Numbered from the stretch's first letter, positions 1 through 9,048 are shown. The stretch is 64,000 nt of DNA from Lachnoclostridium edouardi (GCF_900240245.1 NZ_OESQ01000001.1:833507-897506), one strand, 5' to 3'. Notes: generated from the sequence alone by a model not told the origin. A program made the numbers and translations.

Positions 1-267
1 AGTTCCTATCCCCAATTCCCTGGAGTGGCGGATATCGCGGATGGCTACAGGCTCTCCGTTTAACAAAATCTCCCCCTGGTCAGCGTGAATTACCCCTGTC
101 AGCACCTTAATCAAAGTACTTTTCCCAGCCCCGTTTTCCCCTAAAAAACAATGTACCTCCCCTTTTTTTATTTTCAGGGATACAGAATCCAAAGCCTTAT
201 TTCCAGAAAAAGCCTTTGTTATATTTCTAAATTCCACAATGGGGACTTGATTCTCCTCAATGTTCAA
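1..267 (-). CDS. Sugar ABC transporter ATP-binding protein, N-terminal part (runs off window)
   Basis: Only the first 89 codons are present. I translated them from a TTG start at 267, preceded by GAGGAGGG seven to eight bases upstream. The fragment contains a Walker A motif, GENGAGKST (about residues 43-51), and the surrounding sequence has the style of the RbsA/MglA/XylG carbohydrate ATPases (VEFRNITKAFSGNKALDSVS near the N-terminus). The family couples ATP hydrolysis to sugar import at the membrane. It lies 18 bp downstream of the amidohydrolase gene on the same strand, so it is probably in one operon under the LacI-family regulator at 1396-2430. The substrate cannot be told from this fragment. 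Confidence 0.85.
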   Translation of the reverse strand, partial: MNIEENQVPIVEFRNITKAFSGNKALDSVSLKIKKGEVHCFLGENGAGKSTLIKVLTGVIHADQGEILLNGEPVAIRDIRHSRELGIGT

Positions 268-285
268 TATATCCCTCCTCTTTAT

Positions 286-1233
286 TTACTTTCCAAACCA
301 AACCTTATCTGCAGTCCTTCCAAGCAGGTTTTCCAGCTCCTGATCTGTCAGGAAATCACTGTACTTCACAACGCAGTCAATATGCTGGCGGTAAGTACAT
401 GCGACCAGCACTGTAGGCATATCGCTTCCCCACATCACACGATCTATCGCCCCCATTGATTTGGCTGTTTTCAAAACATCCTGCATAAGCGGCCACGGAT
501 ATTCCTCCCCTGCCCTTGTAGCCAGCATAGGTATGCCTGAACAATCAAAATATACGTTCTGATTTAGCTCCAAAATAGATAAGGTTTTCTTTAAGCTGTC
601 CAGATTATCCCTTTCCTTTGGGTCCCACAATCTGCTGACCCCCATGTGAGGAAGCATGATCTTCATGTCCGGATAGCGCTTAGCCACCTCCAGCATCTGA
701 TCTATAGGGTAATCTAGGGAGCTGTCTCCCCAGCCTAAATCAATCATAAAATATGCGTTATACTTCATAATCTCCTCAAAAACAAATTGCTTATCCGGGG
801 CCAGCATATCAAATGGATTATCTGGAGACTCAAATTTTAAAGCCTTATATCCATACTCCCCCAAACATTTTTTTGCAGTCTCTTTATATAATTTCTCATC
901 CTCCGGAGTGCCGATTCCAACAGAAACATATTTGTCCGGATATCTTTTTAAAATATCATTTATATACTCATACTGTTCTCCGTAGCAAGGGGTTTGAAGA
1001 AGCACCACCTTGTCAAAGCCAAACAGTTTTTCATATGCCTGCATAACCTCAATAGGACAGCTGTTGTCCTTCATTTCCGGAGGTACAAATAAATATTCCT
1101 CACCTCCTATTTTAATCATTCCGTATCCTATGGACTCCAATTTCTGATAATTAAAGCGGATTCCGTGAAGCTTCTGCCATACGTGGCCGTGAGCCTCAAT
1201 AAACAACATATCTTTTCCCCTTACATGAATCAT
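286..1233 (-). CDS. Amidohydrolase-2 family metal-dependent hydrolase
   Basis: 315 aa, of the TIM-barrel amidohydrolase-2 (PF04909-type) family, which hydrolyses or decarboxylates small organic acids and lactones. Visible landmarks are the N-terminal HxH metal pair (H15, H17 in EAHGHVW), a mid-barrel LPHMGVSR histidine and the C-terminal WGSDMP aspartate, so the active site looks intact. The start at 1233 has AGGAAG seven bases upstream. The gene sits between a LacI-type regulator and a sugar ABC ATPase, which suggests a hydrolase (perhaps of a sugar-acid lactone) in a carbohydrate operon. That substrate is inference. A near-perfect TTAAACGTTTAA palindrome lies about 70 bp upstream of the start. 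Confidence 0.8.
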   Translation of the reverse strand: MIHVRGKDMLFIEAHGHVWQKLHGIRFNYQKLESIGYGMIKIGGEEYLFVPPEMKDNSCPIEVMQAYEKLFGFDKVVLLQTPCYGEQYEYINDILKRYPDKYVSVGIGTPEDEKLYKETAKKCLGEYGYKALKFESPDNPFDMLAPDKQFVFEEIMKYNAYFMIDLGWGDSSLDYPIDQMLEVAKRYPDMKIMLPHMGVSRLWDPKERDNLDSLKKTLSILELNQNVYFDCSGIPMLATRAGEEYPWPLMQDVLKTAKSMGAIDRVMWGSDMPTVLVACTYRQHIDCVVKYSDFLTDQELENLLGRTADKVWFGK

Positions 1234-1300
1234 TTTTTCTCTTCCTTTCTTAAATTTTTTATTTGATAGGCCATATCATTTTATTTTATATAAACATTAG

Positions 1301-1312
1301 TTAAACGTTTAA
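1301..1312. promoter_or_regulatory. Candidate LacI-family operator TTAAACGTTTAA
   Basis: A perfect 12-bp palindrome with a central CG, typical of LacI/GalR operators, in the 162-bp gap between the regulator gene and the amidohydrolase gene. Related copies lie upstream of the regulator itself (2457-2468 and 2517-2528). The arrangement suggests that the regulator controls both its own gene and the downstream transport/hydrolase operon. Binding is inferred. Confidence 0.55.
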
Positions 1313-1395
1313 TGTATTAAAAAAAACAAATTTTTTACTAGTTTCCCCGTACAGGGGAGCACACATTTTATGTATGGCCCCTTGTACGCATAAAC

Positions 1396-2430
1396 TTAAT
1401 CTATTTTTTTAACAGTGCTGCGCTCCACAATCTTATGGGCATAAACCTGTCTGCAGCTTTGTCCCGAGCCCTGGTCGATCAACTGAACCAAAAGCTCCAT
1501 GGCCCCTTTTCCCATTTCATATTTAGGCTGATCTACTGTTGTCAGTGGAGGGTCCATTACCTGACACATATAAATATTATCAAATCCTACAACGCTTAAA
1601 TCCTCAGGTATTCGTATCCCATGGCTTTTCCAGTAAAGTATACACTCAATAGCTAAGGTATCTCCGGGAATTACTAAAACTGCCGTCTGCCTGTCCAGGT
1701 TTGACATGACTTCTTTTGCCACTGCCTCTGCCCCTGCTCCCGTCAGCTGGTATGTGGGAATCCGGTAAATGAATGAGCTATCCAGCCCCAAATCCTCCAT
1801 AGCCTTTTTATAGCCCGTTTCCCTGTTATTTAAAATATTTAAATCCCAGCCTGCCGCAATTAAAGCGATTTTTCTATGTCCCTGCCTGTAAAGATACTTT
1901 ACGCTGTCATAAGCCGCCTGAAAATTATCAATCATAACCCTGGGCCAGTGTCCGTCCCATTCGCTTCTGTCTATCATCAGAACACGAATCCCTGCTTTAG
2001 AAAGCGTTTCTAAAATTCTTTCTTCCTCCGCGCCTGGATCACATATACCACATATAATAGCCCCGGCCACTTTCATGGAGATAAAAGCCTCAGCTGCAAC
2101 AGCCTCGCTTTCATGGCTGTTGTCAGCATTAAATAAAACTACGTGATATCCCAGCTGCCTTCCTGCATCCATAATTCCCTTTGTCATTTCAGAATAAAAA
2201 GGGTTGGTAATATTAGGGACTAACAGCCCCACTAAAGGCATTTTTTTACCTTTTAACCTTTGAGCATTTACATCAGGCTGATAATTCAGCTTTTTGGCAA
2301 TTTCTTCTATTTTATTTACCATCTCCGCAGAAACCCTGCCCTCAGGCTTTCCGTTTAAAGCCAGCGATACAGTTGCCACTGATACTCCGGCGATTCTTGC
2401 TATATCTTTTAACGTCGTCACTTTTCCCAT
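1396..2430 (-). CDS. LacI-family transcriptional regulator
   Basis: About 344 aa from the ATG at 2430. The open frame extends to 2499, but the LacI helix-turn-helix begins immediately after the chosen start (TLKDIARIAGVSVATVSLAL), as is usual for the family, and no ribosome site precedes 2499. The ribosome site before 2430 is also weak (GGTG about 20 bases away), so the start is not certain. The C-terminal part is a periplasmic-binding-protein-like sugar sensor (VGLLVPNITNPFYSEM, SVVGFDNIYMCQVMDPPLTT). It is probably a repressor of the downstream amidohydrolase/sugar ABC operon and of itself, through the TTAAAC-type palindromes nearby. The ligand is unknown. Confidence 0.88.
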   Translation of the reverse strand: MGKVTTLKDIARIAGVSVATVSLALNGKPEGRVSAEMVNKIEEIAKKLNYQPDVNAQRLKGKKMPLVGLLVPNITNPFYSEMTKGIMDAGRQLGYHVVLFNADNSHESEAVAAEAFISMKVAGAIICGICDPGAEEERILETLSKAGIRVLMIDRSEWDGHWPRVMIDNFQAAYDSVKYLYRQGHRKIALIAAGWDLNILNNRETGYKKAMEDLGLDSSFIYRIPTYQLTGAGAEAVAKEVMSNLDRQTAVLVIPGDTLAIECILYWKSHGIRIPEDLSVVGFDNIYMCQVMDPPLTTVDQPKYEMGKGAMELLVQLIDQGSGQSCRQVYAHKIVERSTVKKID

Positions 2431-2456
2431 TATAAAATTTTTGTGTATTTCACCAA

Positions 2457-2528
2457 AAAAACGTTTAACCCCTCTATTATTATGTAATATTTGCCACATC
2501 TAAATAAAGAATATCATTAAACATTTAA
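2457..2528. promoter_or_regulatory. Two operator-like palindromes upstream of the LacI regulator
   Basis: AAAAACGTTTAA at 2457-2468 and TTAAACATTTAA at 2517-2528 match the perfect palindrome at 1301-1312. Their centres are 60 bp apart and they bracket the start region of the regulator gene, consistent with autoregulation by a looped or tandem-bound LacI dimer pair. The trkA promoter on the other strand has a TATAAT-like -10 at 2624-2629. Confidence 0.5.
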
Positions 2529-2706
2529 CTTGTCAATACTGAAAAGGAATTTCAACCGTATCTTCTCCTTTTTAACTGCTTTAGAAAATAGGAATTACAT
2601 ATATGCAAAATTAGAAAATATGATATAATAGGAATGCTTGGCAGATTTCCATTACTGCCAATAAAAACCCGTTTATAAAACGAAAGGAAAAAATACAGGA
2701 GATATT

Positions 2707-4068
2707 ATGGAAATTATCATAGTGGGATGCGGCAAGGTAGGGACTACCCTTGCAGAGCGGCTTAGTGCAGAAGGTCACAATTTAGTAATGATAGACCTGT
2801 TAAGCCAAAAGCTTAATAACATTCAGAATTCTCTGGACGTTATGGGAATTGAAGGAAACGGCGCCAGCTACAACATACTGATTGAAGCCGGCGTGGAAAC
2901 TGCTGATCTTTTAATTGCAGTTACAGGAGCTGATGAATTAAATTTACTCTGCTGTCTGATAGCAAAAAAAGCCGGTCACTGCCAGACCATTGCCAGAGTC
3001 CGTAATCCATTATACAACCAGGAAGTAAACTTTATTAAAGAAAGCCTTGGCCTGACCATGATTATTAACCCAGAGCTGGCCGCCGCGTCTGAAATCGCCA
3101 GATTGCTGCGCTTCCCCTCTGCAATTAAAATCGACACCTTTGCCAAGGGACGTGTAGAGCTTCTGAAATTTAAGATTTGTCCTGAATTTCATTTAGATGG
3201 CATGAAAGTTCTGGAAATCAGCAGCAAGCTAAAATGTGATATTCTGATTTGCGCTGTAGAGCGGGGGGAGGATGTATTTATTCCCAACGGCGCATTTGAG
3301 CTGAAAGACAACGATTTAGTGTCTATAATTGGTTCTCCCCAAAATTCCGCCAACTTTTTCAGAAAAATTGGTATTGTGATTCATCCTGTTAAAAATACCA
3401 TGATTATCGGCGGCGGCACTATTGCCCATTATCTTGCAAAGCGTCTGCTTGACACAGGCATCCGCGTCAGAATTATAGAGAATAATAAGGAGCGCTGCAA
3501 ATATTTAAGCGACCAGCTGCCAGAAGCCAGCATTATCTACGGCGACGGCACAAATCAGTCTCTGCTGTTGGAGGAAGGTTTATCTCAGACTGAATCTTTT
3601 GTAGCTTTGACTAATTTAGATGAAGAAAATATTCTGCTGGCCCTTTTTGCCAAAAAACATTCTCCAGCTAAAACTATTGCCAAGGTAAACAGATTAGCTT
3701 TTACAGATATTATTGATTCCTTAGATATTGGAAGCGTTATTTATCCTAAATATATAACTGCTGATTACATTTTACAGTATGTGCGGGCCGCCCAGAATTC
3801 TATTGGCAGTAATGTGGAAACTCTGTACAAAATATTAGACGACCGTGCGGAGGCCTTGGAGTTTTCCGTACATGAGGAGTCTCCAGTAACAGGAATTCCT
3901 TTGGCCCAGTTGGATTTACGGGATAATCTTTTAGTCTGCTGTATTAACCGCAACGGTTCCATCCGAATCCCCCGAGGCCAGGACACCATTCAGGTAGGGG
4001 ATACTGTAATCGTAGTAACTTCCGTTACAGGATTAGGGGATATCAGAGATATTCTAAAAGGCAAATAA
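2707..4068 (+). CDS. trkA: Trk potassium uptake NAD-binding regulatory protein TrkA
   Basis: 453 aa, the full length of a two-unit TrkA. It has two RCK-N Rossmann domains (residues 1 to about 120, starting MEIIIVGCGKVGTTLAERL, and about 230-350, with TMIIGGGTIAHYLAKRL), each followed by a TrkA-C domain. The protein is the cytoplasmic gating ring of the Trk K+ channel and binds NAD(H)/ATP. It is followed after 24 bp by trkH, forming a two-gene potassium-uptake operon. The start has GGAGA seven bases upstream. Confidence 0.95.
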   Translation: MEIIIVGCGKVGTTLAERLSAEGHNLVMIDLLSQKLNNIQNSLDVMGIEGNGASYNILIEAGVETADLLIAVTGADELNLLCCLIAKKAGHCQTIARVRNPLYNQEVNFIKESLGLTMIINPELAAASEIARLLRFPSAIKIDTFAKGRVELLKFKICPEFHLDGMKVLEISSKLKCDILICAVERGEDVFIPNGAFELKDNDLVSIIGSPQNSANFFRKIGIVIHPVKNTMIIGGGTIAHYLAKRLLDTGIRVRIIENNKERCKYLSDQLPEASIIYGDGTNQSLLLEEGLSQTESFVALTNLDEENILLALFAKKHSPAKTIAKVNRLAFTDIIDSLDIGSVIYPKYITADYILQYVRAAQNSIGSNVETLYKILDDRAEALEFSVHEESPVTGIPLAQLDLRDNLLVCCINRNGSIRIPRGQDTIQVGDTVIVVTSVTGLGDIRDILKGK

Positions 4069-4092
4069 TAACTGAAACGAGGCAAATATTTT

Positions 4093-5532
4093 ATGAACAA
4101 ACGGATGATTGCTTATATCGTTGGCTGGATATTAATTTTTGAAGCCCTTTTTATGATACTCCCTTGTATTGTAGCTTTAATCTACAAGGAGGCCAGCGGT
4201 TTTTCCTTTTTAATTACAATTTTTCTTTGTCTTTGCGCAGGCGGGCCTTTTGTGAGAAAGCCGCCTAAAAATAAAATTTTTTACACCAGAGAAGGTTTTG
4301 TAACTGTAGCTCTCAGTTGGATTGCCCTCAGCTGCTTTGGCGCTCTCCCGTTTATTATCAGCGGCTATATTCCTAATCCGGTGGACGCACTTTTTGAAAC
4401 AGTTTCCGGCTTCACTACCACTGGGGCCAGCATTTTAACAGATGTGGAGGCTTTGCCCTACTGCCTGCTATTTTGGAGAAGCTTTTCCCACTGGATCGGA
4501 GGTATGGGAGTTTTAGTATTTATTTTAACTTTGCTTCCCATGTCCGGCGGCTCTCACATGAGCCTTATGAAGGCAGAAAGCCCCGGTCCCTCTGTCAGCA
4601 AACTGGTTCCTAAGGTACAGTCTACAGCAAAAATTTTATATGAAATATATATCGTTCTTACTATTGTTCAGATTATCCTGCTTCTCGTAGGAAAAATGCC
4701 TCTTTTTGACGCGTTAGCTACTTCTTTCGGAACAGCGGGAACAGGAGGATTTGGAATTAAAAACGACAGTATGGCCAGCTATTCTCCATACCTTCAAACT
4801 GTAACTACTATTTTTATGATTCTTTATGGAATTAACTTTAGCGTATACTTCCTTTTGCTGGCAGGAAGACCTAAGCAGGCTCTTCAAAGCGAAGAGGCCC
4901 GCTGGTACTTAGGCATTATCGGCGTATCCATTTTGGTCATTGCCCTGCAGATCCGCCACCTCTATCCTTCTTTCGGCGTAGGACTGCACCATGCGGCCTT
5001 CCAGGTTGCATCTATCATTACAACTACCGGCTTCGCCACCACAGACTTTAACTTGTGGCCGGAGGTTCCCAGATGCATCCTGCTGCTTCTAATGTTTGCA
5101 GGCGCATGTGCAGGAAGTACAGGCGGCGGTATTAAAATTTCCCGTCTTATTATATTGGCTAAGACAGTGAAAAAAGAATTGTATCAGCTGATACATCCTC
5201 AAAGCGTGCGGCAGGTAGTAATAGACGGCAGAGCCGTAGAGCATGACGTGCTTCGCTCTATTAATGTATTTATGGTATTATACTTTATAATTTTTGCCTT
5301 CTCAGTACTTTTTATCTCCGTAGACGGCAATGATCTGATCACCAACTTCTCGGCTGTAGCCGCCACCTTAAACAATATTGGACCTGGACTGGAATTAGTA
5401 GGACCTACTCAAAACTTTTCCCTATTTTCCAACTGGTCTAAATTAGTTATGATTTTTGATATGCTTGCAGGAAGATTAGAATTGTTCCCTCTTCTTTTGA
5501 TTCTCACTCCTGAAACCTGGAGGAAATTTTAA
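4093..5532 (+). CDS. trkH: Trk potassium uptake membrane subunit TrkH
   Basis: 479 aa integral membrane protein of the TrkH/KtrB family, the K+-conducting subunit that pairs with TrkA. Filter-type loops are visible: SGFTTTGAS (first), GTAGTGGFG (second) and ITTTGFATTDFNLWP (third). GGIKISRL and the C-terminal LEL(F/Y)PLLL signature are also typical. It is co-transcribed with trkA, and a strong hairpin terminator follows 15 bp after the stop. Confidence 0.95.
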   Translation: MNKRMIAYIVGWILIFEALFMILPCIVALIYKEASGFSFLITIFLCLCAGGPFVRKPPKNKIFYTREGFVTVALSWIALSCFGALPFIISGYIPNPVDALFETVSGFTTTGASILTDVEALPYCLLFWRSFSHWIGGMGVLVFILTLLPMSGGSHMSLMKAESPGPSVSKLVPKVQSTAKILYEIYIVLTIVQIILLLVGKMPLFDALATSFGTAGTGGFGIKNDSMASYSPYLQTVTTIFMILYGINFSVYFLLLAGRPKQALQSEEARWYLGIIGVSILVIALQIRHLYPSFGVGLHHAAFQVASIITTTGFATTDFNLWPEVPRCILLLLMFAGACAGSTGGGIKISRLIILAKTVKKELYQLIHPQSVRQVVIDGRAVEHDVLRSINVFMVLYFIIFAFSVLFISVDGNDLITNFSAVAATLNNIGPGLELVGPTQNFSLFSNWSKLVMIFDMLAGRLELFPLLLILTPETWRKF

Positions 5533-5547
5533 GTAATTCTATAACAA

Positions 5548-5590
5548 AGGGCGCTGCACAACAAGCTTTCTGCTAATTGTGCAGCGCCCT
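5548..5590. terminator. Bidirectional intrinsic terminator after trkH
   Basis: A perfect 14-bp stem (AGGGCGCTGCACAA paired with 5577-5590) and a 15-nt loop separate the convergent trkH and CBS genes. A T-rich stretch (TCTTTTATTT) follows on the plus strand. Confidence 0.85.
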
Positions 5591-5602
5591 GATCTTTTAT
5601 TT

Positions 5603-6070
5603 CTATACCTGGCTTTCCTGCATACTCTTTAAACCTTCGGCAAATACTATGCGGCTTCCTTTACAGTCCACCATCATTCTATCATAAAAATACTTAATAA
5701 TATCCTTCCTTCGAATAATACCTATAAAATTCTTCTGATCGTCCTGAACGGGAATAAAATTCTGATTCAAAGCTTTATCTAACATATCTTCCATTCTGGC
5801 GCTGGCACAAACAGGAAGATAATCTGATCTTCTGGAAATACTTGTGACCGACACCCTTTCTGCTTCCTTCAGATTCAGATTAAACTTATTCTTAATGCCC
5901 CAAAGCATATCCCCTTCTGTGATCGTTCCTATATAACGTCCTGATCTGCTGATAATAGGAACAGATGAATACTTGTGATACTCCATTTTTTCCAGCGCCT
6001 GACGCAGGCTTTCGTCCTCATATATATAAGCAACCTCGCTTTTTGGTGTTAAAAAAAATAATATGTTCAT
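5603..6070 (-). CDS. Tandem CBS-domain protein
   Basis: About 155 aa from the ATG at 6070, which has AAGGAGGG five bases upstream; the frame is open seven codons further. Two CBS repeats are seen (about residues 10-70, with SVPIISRSGRYIGTITEGDML, and 75-140, with FIPVQDDQKNFIGIIRRKDI). Such small CBS pairs bind adenine nucleotides and act as cytoplasmic energy or second-messenger sensors. It is convergent with the Trk genes and the partner is unknown. It could modulate a transporter or enzyme, but the sequence does not say which. Confidence 0.85.
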   Translation of the reverse strand: MNILFFLTPKSEVAYIYEDESLRQALEKMEYHKYSSVPIISRSGRYIGTITEGDMLWGIKNKFNLNLKEAERVSVTSISRRSDYLPVCASARMEDMLDKALNQNFIPVQDDQKNFIGIIRRKDIIKYFYDRMMVDCKGSRIVFAEGLKSMQESQV

Positions 6071-6249
6071 GGAAACCCTCCTTATATCCAATGTGTTTTC
6101 ATTATATCACAGGCTTCTTAAACTCATATGAACGATTTATTATATTTTTATAACTTTTTATTCCAGATCTACATATTCACAGCATCCCACAATTATGGTA
6201 AAATAGGAAAAGCAAATATATAAAAAACAAAGATTTTAAGGAGAAAAAA

Positions 6250-7275
6250 ATGGCGACAATTAAAGACGTGGCAAAATACGCAGGCGTTTCTACAGCCACA
6301 GTGTCAAGAGTAATTAATCATGTGCCCAATGTGCGGCAGGAAACCATAGAAAAGGTAAACGCTGCAATTGAGGCCTGTCATTTTGTTCCCAACTTTGTGG
6401 CCCGGAATTTAAAAAGCGAGCAGACAAAAACCATTGGATTTCTTGTTTCTGATATAGCCAACTCATATTTTACTATTATGGCCAAAGCCTTGGAAACTCA
6501 GCTTCAGCAAAAAGGCTACGATATGATTGTGTGCAGCACAGACGACGACCCTAATCTGGAAAAAAGCTATTTAACCCAGTTTTTAAGCAACCAGGTAGCC
6601 GGCATTATTTTAAACACCACTGGGCAAAATATTCCTTTTATTGAAGAAATCAGCCAGACTCTTCCTATGGTTCTGGTTGAGCGAGCCATTGATTCTCAGG
6701 AATTTCTGGGAGATTTTATCGGGGCGGATAATTATTCAGGAATTTTTGATCTGACCACTCACCTTCTTGGCCTGGGACACAGGGATATTGGCATTATTAA
6801 CGGCAACATGCAGGTAAGTACTGGATCTCAGCGGTATGCCGGCTTTGTAGACGCCATGAAAACATATGGGATTACTGTTGACTCTCATTATCCTTTTCAG
6901 TACAACACTAATTCTTTCATAGAAAAAGGCGGCATGGAAGCCGCCCAGTATCTTATGGAGCTTTCTAAAAAGCCCACTGCATTAATTGTCACCAACAACG
7001 CCATGTCTATTGGCGCTTTAAAATATTTAAAGAAAAACAATATCCAAATTCCTGAACAGGTTTCTATTATGTGTTACGGAAATATTGAAAACAGCGAGCT
7101 GTTTTTTGTAAAGCCGGCCTACGCTACCTTAAATCCTCAGGTTATTGCCGCAAAGGCTTACCAGTACATTACCTCCAGGCTGGAGAAAAAAAATCTGCCC
7201 AACAGGGAGACGATTTTTGAATCTAAACTTTTTACAGGGGAAAGCGTCGCTCCCCCCTGCACATCTTCTTTTTAA
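6250..7275 (+). CDS. LacI-family transcriptional regulator (sugar-acid utilisation)
   Basis: 341 aa with the N-terminal LacI helix-turn-helix (ATIKDVAKYAGVSTATVSRV) and a periplasmic-binding-like effector domain (IGFLVSDIANSYFTIMAKAL). AAGGAG lies eight bases before the ATG. Its stop is only 4 bp from the stop of the convergent kdgT gene. The rpiB-kdgT promoter carries two TG-CG-CA palindromes (8760-8773 and 8867-8880) of the shape LacI-family members bind. The simplest reading is that this protein, or CcpA, controls that operon. The effector is not identifiable. Confidence 0.88.
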   Translation: MATIKDVAKYAGVSTATVSRVINHVPNVRQETIEKVNAAIEACHFVPNFVARNLKSEQTKTIGFLVSDIANSYFTIMAKALETQLQQKGYDMIVCSTDDDPNLEKSYLTQFLSNQVAGIILNTTGQNIPFIEEISQTLPMVLVERAIDSQEFLGDFIGADNYSGIFDLTTHLLGLGHRDIGIINGNMQVSTGSQRYAGFVDAMKTYGITVDSHYPFQYNTNSFIEKGGMEAAQYLMELSKKPTALIVTNNAMSIGALKYLKKNNIQIPEQVSIMCYGNIENSELFFVKPAYATLNPQVIAAKAYQYITSRLEKKNLPNRETIFESKLFTGESVAPPCTSSF

Positions 7276-7279
7276 ATTT

Positions 7280-8254
7280 TTATGCTTCAGCGGCTTTTGT
7301 CTCTGCAGATTTAGGATATTTTGGACAGCCGAATTTTTTGGACCACCAGCTTACAATTAAAGGCACCAACAAGGCGGACATTACTACAGAGGCAGCTACC
7401 TGAACAGTCGCTGTGGCTACTACAGGCTCCAGTTTAGGGTCTGCCAGTGCCACTGCCGCCGGCACAGCCACAGCATTTCCTGCAGTTGTGGCAACAGCCC
7501 ATCCGGCATAGCCGGAGCGTTTTAAAATCACATGGTCGCAGAAAGCAATAAACGCGCCTCCTACAAAAATGGTTAAGAAGGAAAGTAAAATACCGGAGGC
7601 TCCTCCTTTTACTACATCTGCCAGATTAATTCCGGCTCCCAGAGAAACTGCAGTAAAGGGAATAATAACAGGGCCTACAGGGCCAAAGAAATCTCCTACC
7701 TTCTTATCTAAATTTCCCAGTATCATTCCCACAATAATAGGAATCAAAGCCGCTACTAAAGACATTAGAGGGATGTCTGCAATTCCGCTTGCGCCCAAAG
7801 CAATTAAGGTTAAAAACGGCCCGTCATTAATAGCCAATATTGGCATACAAGCACAGTCCTCTTTGTCTCCAAACTCTGTCATAAGAGAAAAATACACGCT
7901 GCCGTTGCTGTTGGTCATGGCGCTGATAATAGCCACGCTGGATATGCCAAGCACGCCTGTCATGCCAAATATTTTTCCTACGGCGATGCCGATTACAGCT
8001 CCGATTAAAAATTTAGAAATCAGCAGCAGACCGCCTCTTTTTACTACTGTCCCCATGTCCTGAATCCGCAGAGTAGTTCCCATACAGAACAGCAGAATTC
8101 CTACTGAGGTGGCTGAGCCTGCGTTAGAAAATAAGGCTGTTGTCAGCCCTCCAATTTCCAGAGCCTGAGGAAAAAATGTATTTAATAAGCATCCAATACA
8201 TAAAGGCACTACCATCATTCCTGCCGGCACCTTTTTTACAAAATCCATGATCAT
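7280..8254 (-). CDS. kdgT: 2-keto-3-deoxygluconate permease (KdgT family)
   Basis: 324 aa polytopic membrane protein, the usual KdgT length, with about ten hydrophobic segments. Family-typical stretches include the N-terminal VKKVPAGMMVVPLCIGCLLN, the segment VGILLFCMGTTLRIQDMG and the AGNAVAVPAAVALADP loop. KdgT imports 2-keto-3-deoxygluconate, from pectin or uronate breakdown, with protons. It is second in a minus-strand operon after rpiB (38-bp gap), with GGGAGGG before the start. The 2-keto-3-deoxygluconate substrate is family-level inference. Confidence 0.88.
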   Translation of the reverse strand: MIMDFVKKVPAGMMVVPLCIGCLLNTFFPQALEIGGLTTALFSNAGSATSVGILLFCMGTTLRIQDMGTVVKRGGLLLISKFLIGAVIGIAVGKIFGMTGVLGISSVAIISAMTNSNGSVYFSLMTEFGDKEDCACMPILAINDGPFLTLIALGASGIADIPLMSLVAALIPIIVGMILGNLDKKVGDFFGPVGPVIIPFTAVSLGAGINLADVVKGGASGILLSFLTIFVGGAFIAFCDHVILKRSGYAGWAVATTAGNAVAVPAAVALADPKLEPVVATATVQVAASVVMSALLVPLIVSWWSKKFGCPKYPKSAETKAAEA

Positions 8255-8292
8255 TTTAAATTCCCTCCCAACCGTTTTATATTTCCCACTAT

Positions 8293-8739
8293 TTATCTGT
8301 TTCTGTCCATTTCTTCCAGCTTAGCCACTCTTTTGCGGAATTCCTCGCTGGTGGAAAATTCTGCTTTCAAAAAAACATTAATCAGCTCTTTCGCTACTAC
8401 ATCTCCAATAATTTGTCCTCCAATAGCCATAATCTGTACATTATCATGCTCCACACACTGATGAGCTGTATAAATATCGTGAACTACTGAAGCTCTGATT
8501 CCAGGACACTTATTGCAGGCAATGGCAGCTCCCACTCCTGTGCCGCACACCATAATGCCCCGCTCAGCCTCCTGATTTAAAATGGCCTGGCACACCTTCT
8601 TTCCAATATCCGGAAAGTCTACCATCTCAGGAGTATAGCTTCCCACATGAATTACCTCATGTCCCTGCTCCTCCAAAAACGCCAGTACCTTTGTTTTTAA
8701 TTCATAACCTGCATGATCTCCGCCTACTACAATTTTCAT
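8293..8739 (-). CDS. rpiB: RpiB/LacA/LacB-family sugar-phosphate isomerase
   Basis: 148 aa, the full family length. The active-site cysteine loop MVCGTGVGAAIACNK and the histidines of the VVHDIYTAHQCVEHDN segment are present, as is the N-terminal KIVVGGDHAGYELK. The enzyme interconverts aldose and ketose phosphates (ribose 5-phosphate/ribulose 5-phosphate, or allose/galactose 6-phosphate in sister groups). Co-transcription with a KdgT permease suggests a catabolic role for a specific sugar acid rather than the housekeeping pentose-phosphate step. That is inference. AGGAGG lies eight bases before the ATG. Confidence 0.88.
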   Translation of the reverse strand: MKIVVGGDHAGYELKTKVLAFLEEQGHEVIHVGSYTPEMVDFPDIGKKVCQAILNQEAERGIMVCGTGVGAAIACNKCPGIRASVVHDIYTAHQCVEHDNVQIMAIGGQIIGDVVAKELINVFLKAEFSTSEEFRKRVAKLEEMDRNR

Positions 8740-8759
8740 TTTAATATCCTCCTGTTTTT

Positions 8760-8880
8760 TGTAATCGTTTACATTTTATCTTAAAATAAAAACAATATTT
8801 TTTATAAAATATTGTTTTTATAATAGATTTCTTATTTTTATAAACTTGAAATCTAAAAATCTTTTTTGATAACGTTTACA
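8760..8880 (-). promoter_or_regulatory. Promoter region of rpiB-kdgT with two cre-like operators and a 16-bp hairpin
   Basis: TGTAATCGTTTACA at 8760-8773 and TGATAACGTTTACA at 8867-8880 both fit the cre consensus TGWNANCGNTNWCA, the binding site of CcpA and related LacI-family repressors. Between them lies an AT-rich perfect inverted repeat with arms at about 8786-8801 and 8806-8821. The first operator is 21 bp upstream of the rpiB start, where bound protein would block transcription. Catabolite repression, or control by the neighbouring LacI protein, is expected. The rest of the 8740-9048 gap holds only the spoIIQ terminator. Confidence 0.6.
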
Positions 8881-8983
8881 TTTTTATTATTACTTAAAAA
8901 TCTTCTTTTGTCAATTCATAGATATTCCAAAAATTCAAGGCCATTATTAGTGATTTTTACTAATCCTTTTTCTGCTCATAACA

Positions 8984-9024
8984 AAAAAAGACCACTGTAA
9001 AATAAATATTTTACAACAGTCTTC
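8984..9024 (-). terminator. Intrinsic terminator after spoIIQ
   Basis: A hairpin made of AGACNACTGTAAAAT and its complement, with a short AAAT loop, lies just past the spoIIQ stop. It is followed on the minus strand by a run of seven T. Confidence 0.75.
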
Positions 9025-9048
9025 TTTTACTTTTCTCTAGTAAAAATA

